The notes beneath the pieces were generated by a model. It made no database searches and was not told the DNA's origin. It worked only from the letters and a program-made list of their open reading frames with translations. Positions 26,500 to 35,662 of a stretch of DNA of 64,000 nucleotides are shown one piece after another. Source of the DNA: Chloroflexota bacterium (GTDB lineage Bacteria > Chloroflexota > Anaerolineae > Aggregatilineales > Phototrophicaceae); contig JAEZAF010000255.1 in the NCBI GenBank assembly GCA_023430545.1, forward strand, positions 173,803 to 237,802, written 5' to 3'. Position numbers and translations under genes: made by a program. The number at the start of each line of letters is the position of its first letter. Position 1 is the stretch's first letter.

Positions 26500-28182
26500 A
26501 TGACCTTTGATAAAAAACGTTTAGATGAACTGCGCACGCACCACCATGAGTGGGAAGAGGATGTGCTTAAGCCTACCCTAGCTAAACGCCCAGAGCGCCG
26601 TCGGAAATTTGTTACCGAGTCCAGCGTGCCGACACAGCGTGTTTATTCACCGCTCGACCTCCCCGATTTCGATTATGAGCGCGATCTCGGCAATCCGGGA
26701 GAATATCCATACACGCGAGGCATTCACGCCAGTGGACACCGTGGAAGGCTGTGGACGATGCGCATGTTCGCCGGTTTCGGTACGGCTGAGGAAACCAATG
26801 AGCGGTTTAAGTATCTGATCTCACAAGGCAATATGGGGCTCTCGGTCGCGTTCGATCTGCCGACGTTGATGGGCTATGACACCGATGCGCCACAGGCGCT
26901 GGGGGAGTTCGGGAGCTGTGGGGTTGCTGTCAGTTCGCTGAAAGATATGGAGATCCTGTTTGATGGTATTCCACTCGATCAGGTCTCAACCAGCATGACG
27001 ATCAACAGTCCGGCGGCAGCGATATGGGCCTTCTACATCGCGGCGGCGGAGAAACAGGGTGTGCCGATGGCGAAACTGCGCGGCACGCTTCAGAATGACA
27101 TCCTTAAAGAATTCATTGCACAGAAGGAATTTATCTTCCCACCAGAACCGTCGATGCGACTGGTGACGGATACGGTAGAATTCGCCTCACGACATATGCC
27201 GGAGTGGAACAGTATCAGCATCAGCGGATATCACATCCGGGAAGCGGGCAGCACGGCTGTACAGGAATTGGCGTTTACATTGGCTGATGGTCTGGAGTAT
27301 GTCCGCTGGGCAATAGATCGGGGTCTTGATATTGACGAGTTTGCGCCGCGCCTCAGCTTTTTCTTTAACTGCCACAATGACTTCTTCGAAGAGATCGCCA
27401 AGCTGCGCGCTGCACGTCGGATCTGGGCGCGTGAAATGCGCGAGACCTTCGGCGCAAAAGACCCACGTTCTTGGTTGATGCGCTTCCATACGCAGACGGC
27501 GGGTGTCAGCCTCACCGCTCAGCAGCCGGAGATCAACACTGTCCGTGTGGCGATTCAGGCGCTGGCGGCGGTGCTGGGGGGTACACAGTCCCTGCATACG
27601 AACAGCATGGACGAAGCACTGGCACTACCCAGTGAACATGCAGTGACTGTGGCGCTGCGTACACAACAGATCATCGCTGAAGAAAGCGGCGTGACGCATA
27701 CTGTTGACCCGCTGGGCGGAAGTTATTTTGTTGAAGCGCTGACGAACCAGACCGAAGCGGCAGTCTATGAGTACTTCCGGCGCATTGATGAGCTGGGTGG
27801 TGTACTGCCAGCGGTTAATGCGGGATTCTTCCAGCAGGAAATTGCGGATGCCAGCTATCAGCATCAACTGGAAGTGGACATGAATGAACGGGTGATCGTC
27901 GGCGTTAACAAATACAACGAAGAGGCTGCACCGGAGATCCCTATTCTGCAAATGGACCCGGATGGCTATCAGCGGCAGGTCAGCAGGTTGCAGGCGCTTC
28001 GACTTGAACGGGATAACGATCAGGTGCAGTCTGCTTTGAACGCGCTGCGTAATGCCTGTGAGCAGGATGACAACGTGATGCCGTATCTGATCGACGCGGC
28101 AAAGGCCTATGCTACTCTGGGTGAGATTACCGATGTGATGCGCGTGGCCTTCGGGCTGTATAAAGAACCATTGCATATCTGA
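26500..28182 (+). CDS. Acyl-CoA mutase catalytic subunit, isobutyryl-CoA mutase type
   Basis: A 560-residue cobalamin-dependent acyl-CoA mutase large subunit (TIM-barrel substrate domain), without the C-terminal B12-binding domain, which must be a separate protein. Motifs include YPYTRGIH, SISGYHIREAGST (catalytic His) and LGGTQSLHTNSMDEA. At the two residues that set specificity, this protein has Phe90 (RMFAGF) where methylmalonyl-CoA mutase has Tyr, and Gln208 (EFIAQKE) where it has Arg. Phe/Gln is the isobutyryl-CoA mutase pattern, which interconverts isobutyryl-CoA and n-butyryl-CoA; hydroxyisobutyryl-CoA mutase has Ile/Gln. A paralogue with the methylmalonyl pattern lies at 45168. It has its own leader hairpin and terminator. 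The small B12 subunit and MeaB-type chaperone are not in the window. Confidence 0.85.
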   Translation: MTFDKKRLDELRTHHHEWEEDVLKPTLAKRPERRRKFVTESSVPTQRVYSPLDLPDFDYERDLGNPGEYPYTRGIHASGHRGRLWTMRMFAGFGTAEETNERFKYLISQGNMGLSVAFDLPTLMGYDTDAPQALGEFGSCGVAVSSLKDMEILFDGIPLDQVSTSMTINSPAAAIWAFYIAAAEKQGVPMAKLRGTLQNDILKEFIAQKEFIFPPEPSMRLVTDTVEFASRHMPEWNSISISGYHIREAGSTAVQELAFTLADGLEYVRWAIDRGLDIDEFAPRLSFFFNCHNDFFEEIAKLRAARRIWAREMRETFGAKDPRSWLMRFHTQTAGVSLTAQQPEINTVRVAIQALAAVLGGTQSLHTNSMDEALALPSEHAVTVALRTQQIIAEESGVTHTVDPLGGSYFVEALTNQTEAAVYEYFRRIDELGGVLPAVNAGFFQQEIADASYQHQLEVDMNERVIVGVNKYNEEAAPEIPILQMDPDGYQRQVSRLQALRLERDNDQVQSALNALRNACEQDDNVMPYLIDAAKAYATLGEITDVMRVAFGLYKEPLHI

Positions 28183-28220
28183 TCGGTGTAAGCCGTATGC
28201 TTCAGGCATCATGAACTGTC

Positions 28221-28249
28221 AAAGGTGTGTACAATCTGCACACCTTTTT
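28221..28249 (+). terminator. Terminator of the mutase gene
   Basis: A 9-bp stem (28221-28229 with 28239-28247), 9-nt loop and T-run, 39 nt after the stop codon. It rules out start codons of the next gene that lie inside it. Confidence 0.8.
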
Positions 28250-28275
28250 ATTTCAATCGAAAGCTGTTGAGAAAT

Positions 28276-28914
28276 ATGAACGATTTACGTCAGGAATTTG
28301 AGCAGTATATCAGTGACTTATTTGTGACCCAGGACCCGGTGCTGGAATCGATTTATAACGCACCGGAGAAAAACGATATGCCGATGATCAGCATCACACC
28401 GCTGGATGGCTATCTCATCCAGTGGATCATGCGGCTTGTCGGTGTGCGTACCGCGGTGGAGATTGGGGCGCTTGCAGGGTACAGCGGCGTGTGGATTGCA
28501 TGTGCCCTGCCCGAAGGTGGTAAACTGTACACGCTGGAAAAAAGCAGCAAACATGCAAGGGTCGCACGCGAAAACTATGCGCTTGCCAAAGTTGATGATC
28601 GCATCGAGTTACTTGAAGGCAGTGCCCATGATCTGCTGCCAAAACTCAACCAGCATGGCCCGTTTGACATGGTTTTTCTCGATGCAGACAAGGCCAGCTA
28701 TCCGCAGTATCTGGCGTGGGCGATTGATCATCTGCGCATTGGCGGTGTGCTGCTGGCGCATAATGCTTTTCGCAAAGGTGGAGTGCTCAACCCGCAGGAT
28801 GATGATAATCGGGGGATGGATGCGTTCAATCGAGCGCTTGCAGCAGAGCACCGTCTGGACAGTATGATTTTGCCGTTGGGTGATGCAATGGCGGTGGCGA
28901 TTCGCCGCGACTAA
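28276..28914 (+). CDS. SAM-dependent O-methyltransferase, CCoAOMT/catechol type
   Basis: A 212-residue class I methyltransferase. AVEIGALAGYSGVWIACALP is the SAM-binding motif I of the family 3 O-methyltransferases, LYTLEKS is motif II, and DMVFLDADKASY holds the metal-binding Asp typical of catechol and caffeoyl-CoA methyltransferases. DAMAVAIRRD is the usual ending. Bacterial members methylate small catechol-like molecules or tRNA (TrmR-like); the substrate here is unknown. The ATG at 28276 is chosen because earlier in-frame starts fall in the upstream terminator hairpin. Confidence 0.87.
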   Translation: MNDLRQEFEQYISDLFVTQDPVLESIYNAPEKNDMPMISITPLDGYLIQWIMRLVGVRTAVEIGALAGYSGVWIACALPEGGKLYTLEKSSKHARVARENYALAKVDDRIELLEGSAHDLLPKLNQHGPFDMVFLDADKASYPQYLAWAIDHLRIGGVLLAHNAFRKGGVLNPQDDDNRGMDAFNRALAAEHRLDSMILPLGDAMAVAIRRD

Positions 28915-28993
28915 AGACTGGTCCCGATAGATGAGTTATCGGCTGATTGTGCCGTTTGTCGCCGTTCAATCAGTAGGCGGATTGGCCGTGACA

Positions 28994-29002
28994 TGGTATA
29001 AT
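28994..29002 (+). promoter_or_regulatory. Extended -10 promoter of polA
   Basis: TGGTATAAT at 28994-29002 (TGnTATAAT) without a good -35 hexamer. Transcription would start near 29009, 46 nt before polA. Confidence 0.5.
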
Positions 29003-29054
29003 CGCTCATATGTTTCAATTTTTCGCGAGAACATGAACAAGGGAGCGCAGCCCT

Positions 29055-31859
29055 ATGCGTCCTGTCCTCTATCTGATTGACGGTCATGCAGTCGCATATC
29101 GTCAATTTTTCGGTCTGCCAATTGAGAGCTTCAGCACTCGGGATGGCGAACCAACCAACGCCGTTTTTGGTTTCACGCGGCTTCTGCTGGATATCCTTGA
29201 AAAGGATAAACCACAGTATCTTGCCGTCAGCTTCGATATGGGTCTGAGTGGACGCGATGCCATCTATGGTGAATATAAAGGCACCCGCGACAAGATGCCT
29301 TCGGATCTCGATAGCCAGATCGTGCGGATTATGGAAGTCGTCCAGGCATTCAATATCCCGATTCTTGCAATGGAAGGCTATGAAGCCGATGACGTGATTG
29401 GTACAGCTACACAGCAGGCCATCACAGAAGATGTACGTGTCCACATCATCACAGGTGATCGTGATCTGCTGCAACTGCTGACGGATCATGTCACCGTTCA
29501 GCTTCCGTCATTCAAGGGGCCAGATGAGATCTATGACGTGGCGCGGTTTGTCGAGCGCTATGGTGTCCAGCCACCACAGCTTGTAGATATGAAAGCGCTG
29601 ATGGGTGACAGCTCCGACAACATCCCCGGTGTAGCGGGTATCGGTGAGAAGACAGCGGTCAAGCTGCTGCAGGAATTTGAGACACTGGACGGCATTTATA
29701 AGCACCTTGATCAGCAAAAAGGTGCACTGCTGAAGAAACTCGAAGGTGGGCGGGAAAGTGCCTATATGAGCCAGACGCTGGCGAGAATCCAGCAGGATAT
29801 CCCGCTTCAGCTCACCCTGAAGAACTGCGTCACCCATGAGTTTGACAGTGATGAAGTGCTGCGCGTGTTTGAGACACTGGACTTCCGCACACTGCGTGAC
29901 CGCCTGATCAAGATTACGACGCCCACTACACAGAGCATGTTTGACGGTGATGACTTCAGTGCCGATGACGATGAGCTGGCTCAATTAAGCTTCGAAGACT
30001 TTGCTGCCCCGGCACGTGCTGAAGCGGTGGTCAACACCGTTATTGTGACCACTCCAGAACAGCTTGAGCAGATGCTACAGATCCTGAACGCTGCTGAGCT
30101 GATTGTCTTCGATACGGAGACAACGAGCACCGACCAGATGCGCGGCGATCTGGTGGGAATTTCGCTGAGTGTGGATGGTCAGACGGGTTACTATATCCCG
30201 GTAGGGCATAAGGAAGGCACACAGCTTCCACTCCAGCAGGTGATCGATGCGCTGAAGCCGCCAATGGAAAATCCGCAGATTGGGAAGGCAGCACATAATG
30301 CCAATTACGATGTGGTGGTGCTCGAACGCTATGGCATTAATATACATCCTGTGACCTTTGATACGATGATTGCCGAATGGCTGATTGATCCACTGAGTAA
30401 AAATCTTGGCCTGAAGAATCTGGTTATCAGCACGCTGAAGGATGAAAGCGGTAAGCCAATCTACATGACCCCGATCACCGACCTGATCGGGACGGGTAAG
30501 GGTCAGTTGACCATGGATATGGTTGATATTCAACTAGCCGCACCTTATGCAGCCGCTGATGCAGCGCTGACCTATCAGCTTGTGGAGGTGATGAAGCCGC
30601 GTCTGGAAAGAAGCGGGATGCAGAAGCTGAACGAAGAACTGGAGCTTCCGCTGATCCCAGTCATCAGCGCGATGGAGCAGGCTGGAATCGTTTTCGATGT
30701 ACCTTATCTGGCTGAACTGAGTGTCCGGCTCAATGCTCAGCTTGCGGAACTCGAGCAGGAAATCATCGACCTCTCAGGAGGTTATGGTTCGTTCAACATC
30801 AACAGCCCAAAACAGTTGAATGATGTGCTGTTCGGCAAACTTGGCCTGCCAACCAAAGGTCTGCGTAAAACCTCTCACGGTTATTCCACTGACGCTGCTG
30901 TCCTCGATAACCTGCGAACAGCACATCCGATCGTCGAAAAGATCATGGAATATCGTGAGCTGAGCAAGCTCAAAGGGACGTATGTCGATGCGCTGCCCGC
31001 GTTGATTAACCCTCGGACGGGACGTGTCCACACCAGTTATAACCAGACAGGTTCTTCAACGGGACGCATTAGCAGCAGCACACCCAATTTACAGAATATC
31101 CCCATCCGCACTGAAGTTGGGCGTGAGGTACGCCGGTCTGTGATTGCACCAGAAGGCAAAGTGCTGCTTTCGGTCGATTACAGTCAGGTGGAGCTGCGTA
31201 TTCTGGCGCATGTCACACGTGATGAGACCCTGGTGGATGCCTTCAATAAAGGGCAGGATATTCATGCGGCGACGGCGGCGGCGGTGTATGGCATCCCGCT
31301 GGAGCAGGTGACTTACGATCAGCGCAGTTTTGCCAAGCGCGTGAACTTCGGGCTGATTTATGGTATGGGTGCTTTCCGACTGGCACGGGATAGCAACCTC
31401 ACACTGGCAGAGGCGGATGCATTTATCAAGACTTACTTCGAACGCCTGCCAGGTGTTCAAGCGTATATCGCCAATACGAAGCGTGATGCCCGTGAACCAG
31501 AAGGGTTACAGACGCTGATGGGGCGGCGTCGCAAATTCCCGGCACTGATTAATGACCGTGGGGGAAGAGGTAACGCGGTTCAGGCTGAAGAGCGCATGGC
31601 GATCAATATGCCCATTCAGGGTACAGCAGCGGATATCATGAAACGCGCCATGATCAATGTCTATCATGAACTCGTGAAACGTGGACTGCAAACCACGATG
31701 AATCTTCAGGTACATGACGAACTTGTCTTTGAAGTCCCGGAAGATGAGGTCGATGAAGTGAAATCGTTTGTCGTGGCGATGATGGAAGCAGCTTATCCAC
31801 TTGATCCACCACTAAAAGCGAATGCCTCTATCGGGAAGAACTGGCGCGATATGAAGTAA
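29055..31859 (+). CDS. polA: DNA polymerase I
   Basis: A 934-residue three-domain polymerase for Okazaki-fragment maturation and repair. The 5'-3' exonuclease domain (about 1-300) starts VLYLIDGHAVAYR and includes GDSSDNIPGVAGIGEKTA. The 3'-5' proofreading domain keeps its acidic residues (IVFDTETT, AHNANYDVVVLE, YAAADAALTYQL), so editing is probably active, unlike in Taq polymerase. The polymerase domain has SVDYSQVELRILAH (motif A), KRVNFGLIYGMG (motif B) and QVHDELVFEVP (motif C). The ATG at 29055 follows AAGGGAG. Confidence 0.97.
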   Translation: MRPVLYLIDGHAVAYRQFFGLPIESFSTRDGEPTNAVFGFTRLLLDILEKDKPQYLAVSFDMGLSGRDAIYGEYKGTRDKMPSDLDSQIVRIMEVVQAFNIPILAMEGYEADDVIGTATQQAITEDVRVHIITGDRDLLQLLTDHVTVQLPSFKGPDEIYDVARFVERYGVQPPQLVDMKALMGDSSDNIPGVAGIGEKTAVKLLQEFETLDGIYKHLDQQKGALLKKLEGGRESAYMSQTLARIQQDIPLQLTLKNCVTHEFDSDEVLRVFETLDFRTLRDRLIKITTPTTQSMFDGDDFSADDDELAQLSFEDFAAPARAEAVVNTVIVTTPEQLEQMLQILNAAELIVFDTETTSTDQMRGDLVGISLSVDGQTGYYIPVGHKEGTQLPLQQVIDALKPPMENPQIGKAAHNANYDVVVLERYGINIHPVTFDTMIAEWLIDPLSKNLGLKNLVISTLKDESGKPIYMTPITDLIGTGKGQLTMDMVDIQLAAPYAAADAALTYQLVEVMKPRLERSGMQKLNEELELPLIPVISAMEQAGIVFDVPYLAELSVRLNAQLAELEQEIIDLSGGYGSFNINSPKQLNDVLFGKLGLPTKGLRKTSHGYSTDAAVLDNLRTAHPIVEKIMEYRELSKLKGTYVDALPALINPRTGRVHTSYNQTGSSTGRISSSTPNLQNIPIRTEVGREVRRSVIAPEGKVLLSVDYSQVELRILAHVTRDETLVDAFNKGQDIHAATAAAVYGIPLEQVTYDQRSFAKRVNFGLIYGMGAFRLARDSNLTLAEADAFIKTYFERLPGVQAYIANTKRDAREPEGLQTLMGRRRKFPALINDRGGRGNAVQAEERMAINMPIQGTAADIMKRAMINVYHELVKRGLQTTMNLQVHDELVFEVPEDEVDEVKSFVVAMMEAAYPLDPPLKANASIGKNWRDMK

Positions 31860-31862
31860 ATC

Positions 31863-31897
31863 AAACGGCACACCGAAACGCTCAGGTGTGCCGTTTT
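31863..31897 (+). terminator. Bidirectional terminator between polA and rimO
   Basis: A 12-bp perfect stem (31863-31874 with 31885-31896) with a 10-nt loop between convergent genes; T-rich flank on the plus side, weaker on the minus side. Confidence 0.75.
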
Positions 31898-31925
31898 ACT
31901 TCTTTATTGATACCTTAAGCGTATG

Positions 31926-33362
31926 CTAGCTGGGAAGCATCCCCTCGCCGAAGATAGTCCCCGGCTGGATAACAATGGGCGCTCCGGTATCGACTGTCGC
32001 AAAAAGGTCATATGCTGTTGAACCGGTGATGCGGACCGGCACAATCTCACTCACCGGAAGCTGACCTTCCACAATCACATAACCGTCGATTTCAGGTGCA
32101 TCGCGGTAGCTGCGGCCAAGGCTCAGCGTCTGGCCGGTTGAGCGACCACGTTCGTCCTCTCCTACTCCATAACCTTCTACCAGTACATCCAGTGTCTTGC
32201 CGACGAACTGCTGATTCTTCGCGAGGCTGATGCCCTGCTGAAGCTGCATAAGCTGCTCGTAGCGCTGTTCCTTGACCAGATCATCGACATGGTTAGGAAG
32301 GGTGGCGCTCGGCGTACCAAGCTCATAGGAGTATTTGAAGGCCCCAACGCGATCAAACCTGAGGTCGCGCACCATCTGCATCAGGCCTTCGAACTCCTCA
32401 TCTGTCTCACCGGGATAGCCGACGATGAAGGTGGTCCGTACGGCGAGATGAGGGATAGTCTCTCTCAACTTTCCAATGGTTTCGTAGACCCATTCGATCT
32501 TTGCTGGTCGCTTCATACGCTTGAGTGTTTCGCGATGACCGTGCTGAAGCGGGATGTCGAGGTAGGGCAGTACCTGCGGATAGGCGGCCATCGTTTCCAT
32601 CAGATGGGGTGTCACATAGCCGGGATAGGCGTACATGATGCGCAGCCACGGGATGTTGGGTGCTGCGGCGACAATGGCTTCCAGCAGATGTGCAAGACCA
32701 TCCTTCATCCCAAGATCATACCCGTAGTCGGTGGTATCCTGAGCGACGAGCATTACCTCTTTGACGCCCATTTTCTGAAGTTTAACCGCTTCCGCGACAA
32801 TCGCTTCCATCGGACGGCTGACAGCAGTGCCTTTGATCTTCGGGATAGCACAGAATGCGCATGGACGGCGGCAGCCGTCAGAGATCTTGAGATAGGCGCT
32901 GGCTCCCTGAACACTGGCGCGTAACACACCGCGTTCATCCAGCCCGACGACTTTGGCATCGGTTGGCAGATGATACAGTGGTTCAGGGTACTTGCGCTCC
33001 CGCAGCCGGGTGACCAGATCGAAGATATCCATCCAGCGGCGGGTGCCAATGACACCATCCAGACCGGGGACATCCTGTACGAGATCCTGACCATAGCGCT
33101 GCGAAAGGCAGCCAGCAGCGATGACCATCTGGTTACCGCGCTTCATATCGACCAGTTCGCGCAGGGCGTCAATCGATTCCTGCTTGGCGGCATCGATAAA
33201 GCCGCAGGTATTGACGATCATGACTTCGGCGCGGGTGGGATCGTCAGTGCCGGTCATGCCACTCTGTCCCAGAACCTGTGCGATGCTCTCCGAGTCCACG
33301 GTGTTCTTTGAACATCCGAGGCTGAGCAGATAATACTTGTCTTTACGTAGTGATGTTGCCAT
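31926..33362 (-). CDS. rimO: Ribosomal protein S12 methylthiotransferase
   Basis: A 478-residue radical SAM enzyme that adds a methylthio group to Asp of ribosomal protein S12. The N-terminal UPF0004 domain has Cys17 (SLGCSKNTVDSE), Cys53 and Cys85, ligands of the auxiliary iron-sulfur cluster. The radical SAM cluster is Cys164-xxx-Cys168-xx-Cys171 (DGCRRPCAFC). A TRAM domain follows at the C-terminus. SLGCSKNTVDSE and IPKIKG distinguish RimO from the tRNA enzyme MiaB. It lies downstream of rodZ on the same strand, a pairing common in Gram-positive-type and Chloroflexota genomes. The C-terminus is about 30 residues longer than E. coli RimO. Confidence 0.95.
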   Translation of the reverse strand: MATSLRKDKYYLLSLGCSKNTVDSESIAQVLGQSGMTGTDDPTRAEVMIVNTCGFIDAAKQESIDALRELVDMKRGNQMVIAAGCLSQRYGQDLVQDVPGLDGVIGTRRWMDIFDLVTRLRERKYPEPLYHLPTDAKVVGLDERGVLRASVQGASAYLKISDGCRRPCAFCAIPKIKGTAVSRPMEAIVAEAVKLQKMGVKEVMLVAQDTTDYGYDLGMKDGLAHLLEAIVAAAPNIPWLRIMYAYPGYVTPHLMETMAAYPQVLPYLDIPLQHGHRETLKRMKRPAKIEWVYETIGKLRETIPHLAVRTTFIVGYPGETDEEFEGLMQMVRDLRFDRVGAFKYSYELGTPSATLPNHVDDLVKEQRYEQLMQLQQGISLAKNQQFVGKTLDVLVEGYGVGEDERGRSTGQTLSLGRSYRDAPEIDGYVIVEGQLPVSEIVPVRITGSTAYDLFATVDTGAPIVIQPGTIFGEGMLPS

Positions 33363-33488
33363 CCTGAATGGTTACCTGTGTTTACTTCTGCTATCATGTA
33401 CGCTTGCAAGATGCTGCACATGAGCGGCGAACGGGACGAGTATCTGACGTAGTGTCGACTGAAGTTCTTGCTAAAGTTGTTAAACTGC

Positions 33489-34769
33489 TTACGGTTTTTC
33501 CGCCTGCGCGGGCGTCGGTGTGATCCGCAGCGGGACAATGGCTGTCTCTGACGGTGTCAGTGTGATCGTTGGCGTCAGAGTCTCGGTTGGCGTGACCGAC
33601 GGCGTGAGTGTATCACTAGGAGTAGGCGTAATAGTTGCGGTATCGGTTGCCGTTGGGGTGTCTGTGGGTGTCGCAGAGGCCTCTGGCGTATCGCTCGGTG
33701 TTGGTGTATCGGATGGAGTCGGGCTTGGTCCGGGTGTGGAACTAGGCGTTAACTCCGCCAGAAGCGTACCCGCAATCGCGGTCGGCGTATCGGGCGGGGT
33801 CGCTGTAAACTCATCAGTTCCCGTGTCAAAGCCAGGACCAGTCCGCACCTCAATCTGATCGTTGGGCCGGAAGGTAATATCCACACGCTGCCCACGCGCC
33901 CCAAAGGAGGCCTGAGACTGTCCATTATAGGTGACGACTAATGCCGCGGCGTTGCTGGCATGGACGATAATCTCGGTATTGGCTTCGTACTCCAGCACAA
34001 TTTCATTGGGGCGCACAATTCCTGCGTAGATCAGGTTACCATCGGCGGTGAAATCCAGCCATGTGCGCTGACGGAACTCGATCGTGACAAGAATCGCTTG
34101 TCCGGTATAGTTCTGTGGTGTCCGGTCAATCAGCGTGGCCGTAGGCGAGGGGACTATCACACGTGGGGTCGATGTCAGTGTCGGTGGGCGCTGCCCGATA
34201 ATCCCCCCACTGGTATTAGCTTCGGGGTTGTCAACCATTTCATCGTTATTCTGGACAAGCTGCAAGGTGACAAAGGTAATGACTGCCAGCGCAGCCCCGC
34301 CCAGAACGATAATCAGTAAGAAATTCATCAGACGCTGCGAAAACGACGTCCGTCTTTCATTCACTCTAACGCCGTAATGCTCACCGGTAGCTGTTGCAGA
34401 ACGGGTGGGTGACGTCGGTGGTTTGTTATTAGCCGCTGTGCGATTTGCTGGCGTGCGATTCGCCGTGCGCTCATCACGTTCGCGCTTTGAGGAGCGCTTG
34501 CTGGCTCTGTCGCGCCGACGATTAAGCGACTCCGCTGCCGAATCGTAATACTGTAAGATCAGGTTCTCATCCAGCGCCAGATAGCGGGCATAGTTACGGA
34601 TAAACCCACGGATCTGAACCGGAGAAGCATCTGTCAGCGTAAATTCCCCCTGTTCGAAGGAATTTAAAATGCTGCTGCGAATTTTGAGGGCCGCTTCTGC
34701 TTGTTGCAGTGTCAGTTCCTTTGCTTCGCGTGCTTCTTTTAGCTGCTGGCCAAGGGAATAAAAATCCAT
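33489..34769 (-). CDS. RodZ-like cytoskeletal membrane protein with Thr/Pro-rich tail
   Basis: A 426-residue protein. Residues 5-70 are a Cro/RodZ-type helix-turn-helix (LGQQLKEAREAKELTLQQAE). A basic linker (about 84-140) precedes one membrane helix at 149-171. The extracytoplasmic part has a DUF4115-like beta domain (about 225-310) and then about 110 residues of Thr/Ser/Pro repeats based on TPxxTP. RodZ links the MreB cytoskeleton to the wall-synthesis machinery in rod-shaped cells. The long repetitive tail is unusual and may span the wall or be glycosylated. MreB is not in the window. Confidence 0.8.
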   Translation of the reverse strand: MDFYSLGQQLKEAREAKELTLQQAEAALKIRSSILNSFEQGEFTLTDASPVQIRGFIRNYARYLALDENLILQYYDSAAESLNRRRDRASKRSSKRERDERTANRTPANRTAANNKPPTSPTRSATATGEHYGVRVNERRTSFSQRLMNFLLIIVLGGAALAVITFVTLQLVQNNDEMVDNPEANTSGGIIGQRPPTLTSTPRVIVPSPTATLIDRTPQNYTGQAILVTIEFRQRTWLDFTADGNLIYAGIVRPNEIVLEYEANTEIIVHASNAAALVVTYNGQSQASFGARGQRVDITFRPNDQIEVRTGPGFDTGTDEFTATPPDTPTAIAGTLLAELTPSSTPGPSPTPSDTPTPSDTPEASATPTDTPTATDTATITPTPSDTLTPSVTPTETLTPTITLTPSETAIVPLRITPTPAQAEKP

Positions 34770-34798
34770 AGACGCCCGAGACTGGTTTACAAAGAAAA

Positions 34799-34837
34799 AG
34801 CCCCGGCTTCGGCTAGACCAACATGGCCGGCGGGGCT
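34799..34837 (-). terminator. Terminator of rplI
   Basis: AGCCCCG (34799-34805) pairs with CGGGGCT (34831-34837), with partial inner pairing; on the minus strand it is followed by TTTTTCTTTG. It lies between rplI and rodZ. Confidence 0.7.
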
Positions 34838-34869
34838 GAATGTGCTAGGATGAACCTGACGACAGGGAA

Positions 34870-35508
34870 TTACTCGTTGGTAGTGTCTTCCGTTTCGCTG
34901 GCGGCTGCATCACTGACTGATTCGCCACCGGTTTCGTTAAAGTCGGTGTACGACCCCGCTTCCCAGCTTGCGGCCCCGTCAGCATTTTCAGCGGCGGCTT
35001 CTACACTGTCTTCGGCGGGTGCATTAGCCGCTTGTTCACGCTTGCGCAGGAATTCACCCAGTTCTTCTTCACGCACGATGATAACGCGCAGGTTAGGGGA
35101 AATTTCATTACCCAGACGCACCGGGACACTATGTGTGCCGATTTCGCGAAGCTGCTGCTGGCTGATACGACGGCGATTGATGTCCACACCGCTGACCTTG
35201 AACAGTTCGTCGGCAATTTCCTGTGTCGTAACCGAGCCGAACAGCTTACCAGTCGGGGCGGCGCGGCGGCCAAAGATCAGTTCGACACCATCGATTTCGC
35301 GGGCGAGATCGTTCAGACGTTGATCCAGTGCTGCGCGCTTGGCAGCGGCCTGCTGACGCAGCTTGACTGCACGCTTGAGTTCACCCTCAGTTGCTTTCAC
35401 TGCAAGGCGCTTCGGGATCAGGAAGTTGCGTGCGAAACCATCAGCAACATCAATGACTTCACCGGCGACGCCGTGTTTGTAAACATAATCGAGCAAAATA
35501 ACCTTCAT
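34870..35508 (-). CDS. rplI: Ribosomal protein L9 with acidic C-terminal extension
   Basis: A 212-residue bL9 from the ATG at 35508, which follows AGAGGT. The N-terminal domain (MKVILLDYVYKHGVAGEVIDV, then FARNFLIPKRLA) binds 23S rRNA, and a long connecting helix leads to the C-terminal domain (about 85-150). The family is usually about 150 residues; here about 55 extra residues rich in Ala, Glu, Asp and Ser follow. The frame is open upstream to 35622, but that part is not L9-like and overlaps the promoter. Confidence 0.93.
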   Translation of the reverse strand: MKVILLDYVYKHGVAGEVIDVADGFARNFLIPKRLAVKATEGELKRAVKLRQQAAAKRAALDQRLNDLAREIDGVELIFGRRAAPTGKLFGSVTTQEIADELFKVSGVDINRRRISQQQLREIGTHSVPVRLGNEISPNLRVIIVREEELGEFLRKREQAANAPAEDSVEAAAENADGAASWEAGSYTDFNETGGESVSDAAASETEDTTNE

Positions 35509-35586
35509 CGTGTGACCTCTGCTGTGAGCTAAGCTGCCGGTTCGGTATTTGGTGACAGCGGAATTTGTGCTTACGAAAGTCTGCGC

Positions 35587-35615
35587 ATTATAAACAGCGT
35601 CCTGCCTGCTGCCAA
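35587..35615 (-). promoter_or_regulatory. Promoter of rplI
   Basis: On the minus strand TTGGCA (35615-35610), a 17-nt spacer and perfect TATAAT (35592-35587), with about 70 nt of leader before the start codon. Confidence 0.7.
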
Positions 35616-35662
35616 GTGGCAATCGGTATGCTTACAGGTGAATTAACTTCGGACTGGCCGGA

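Noticed and set aside
28225..28275. Upstream extension of the O-methyltransferase
   Set aside because: The extension lies within the upstream terminator hairpin and lacks a ribosome site; ATG 28276 fits better.
33520..33858. Plus-strand frame of Val/Gly/Ser repeats opposite the RodZ tail
   Set aside because: It is the antisense shadow of the Thr/Pro repeats; no start signal or independent support.
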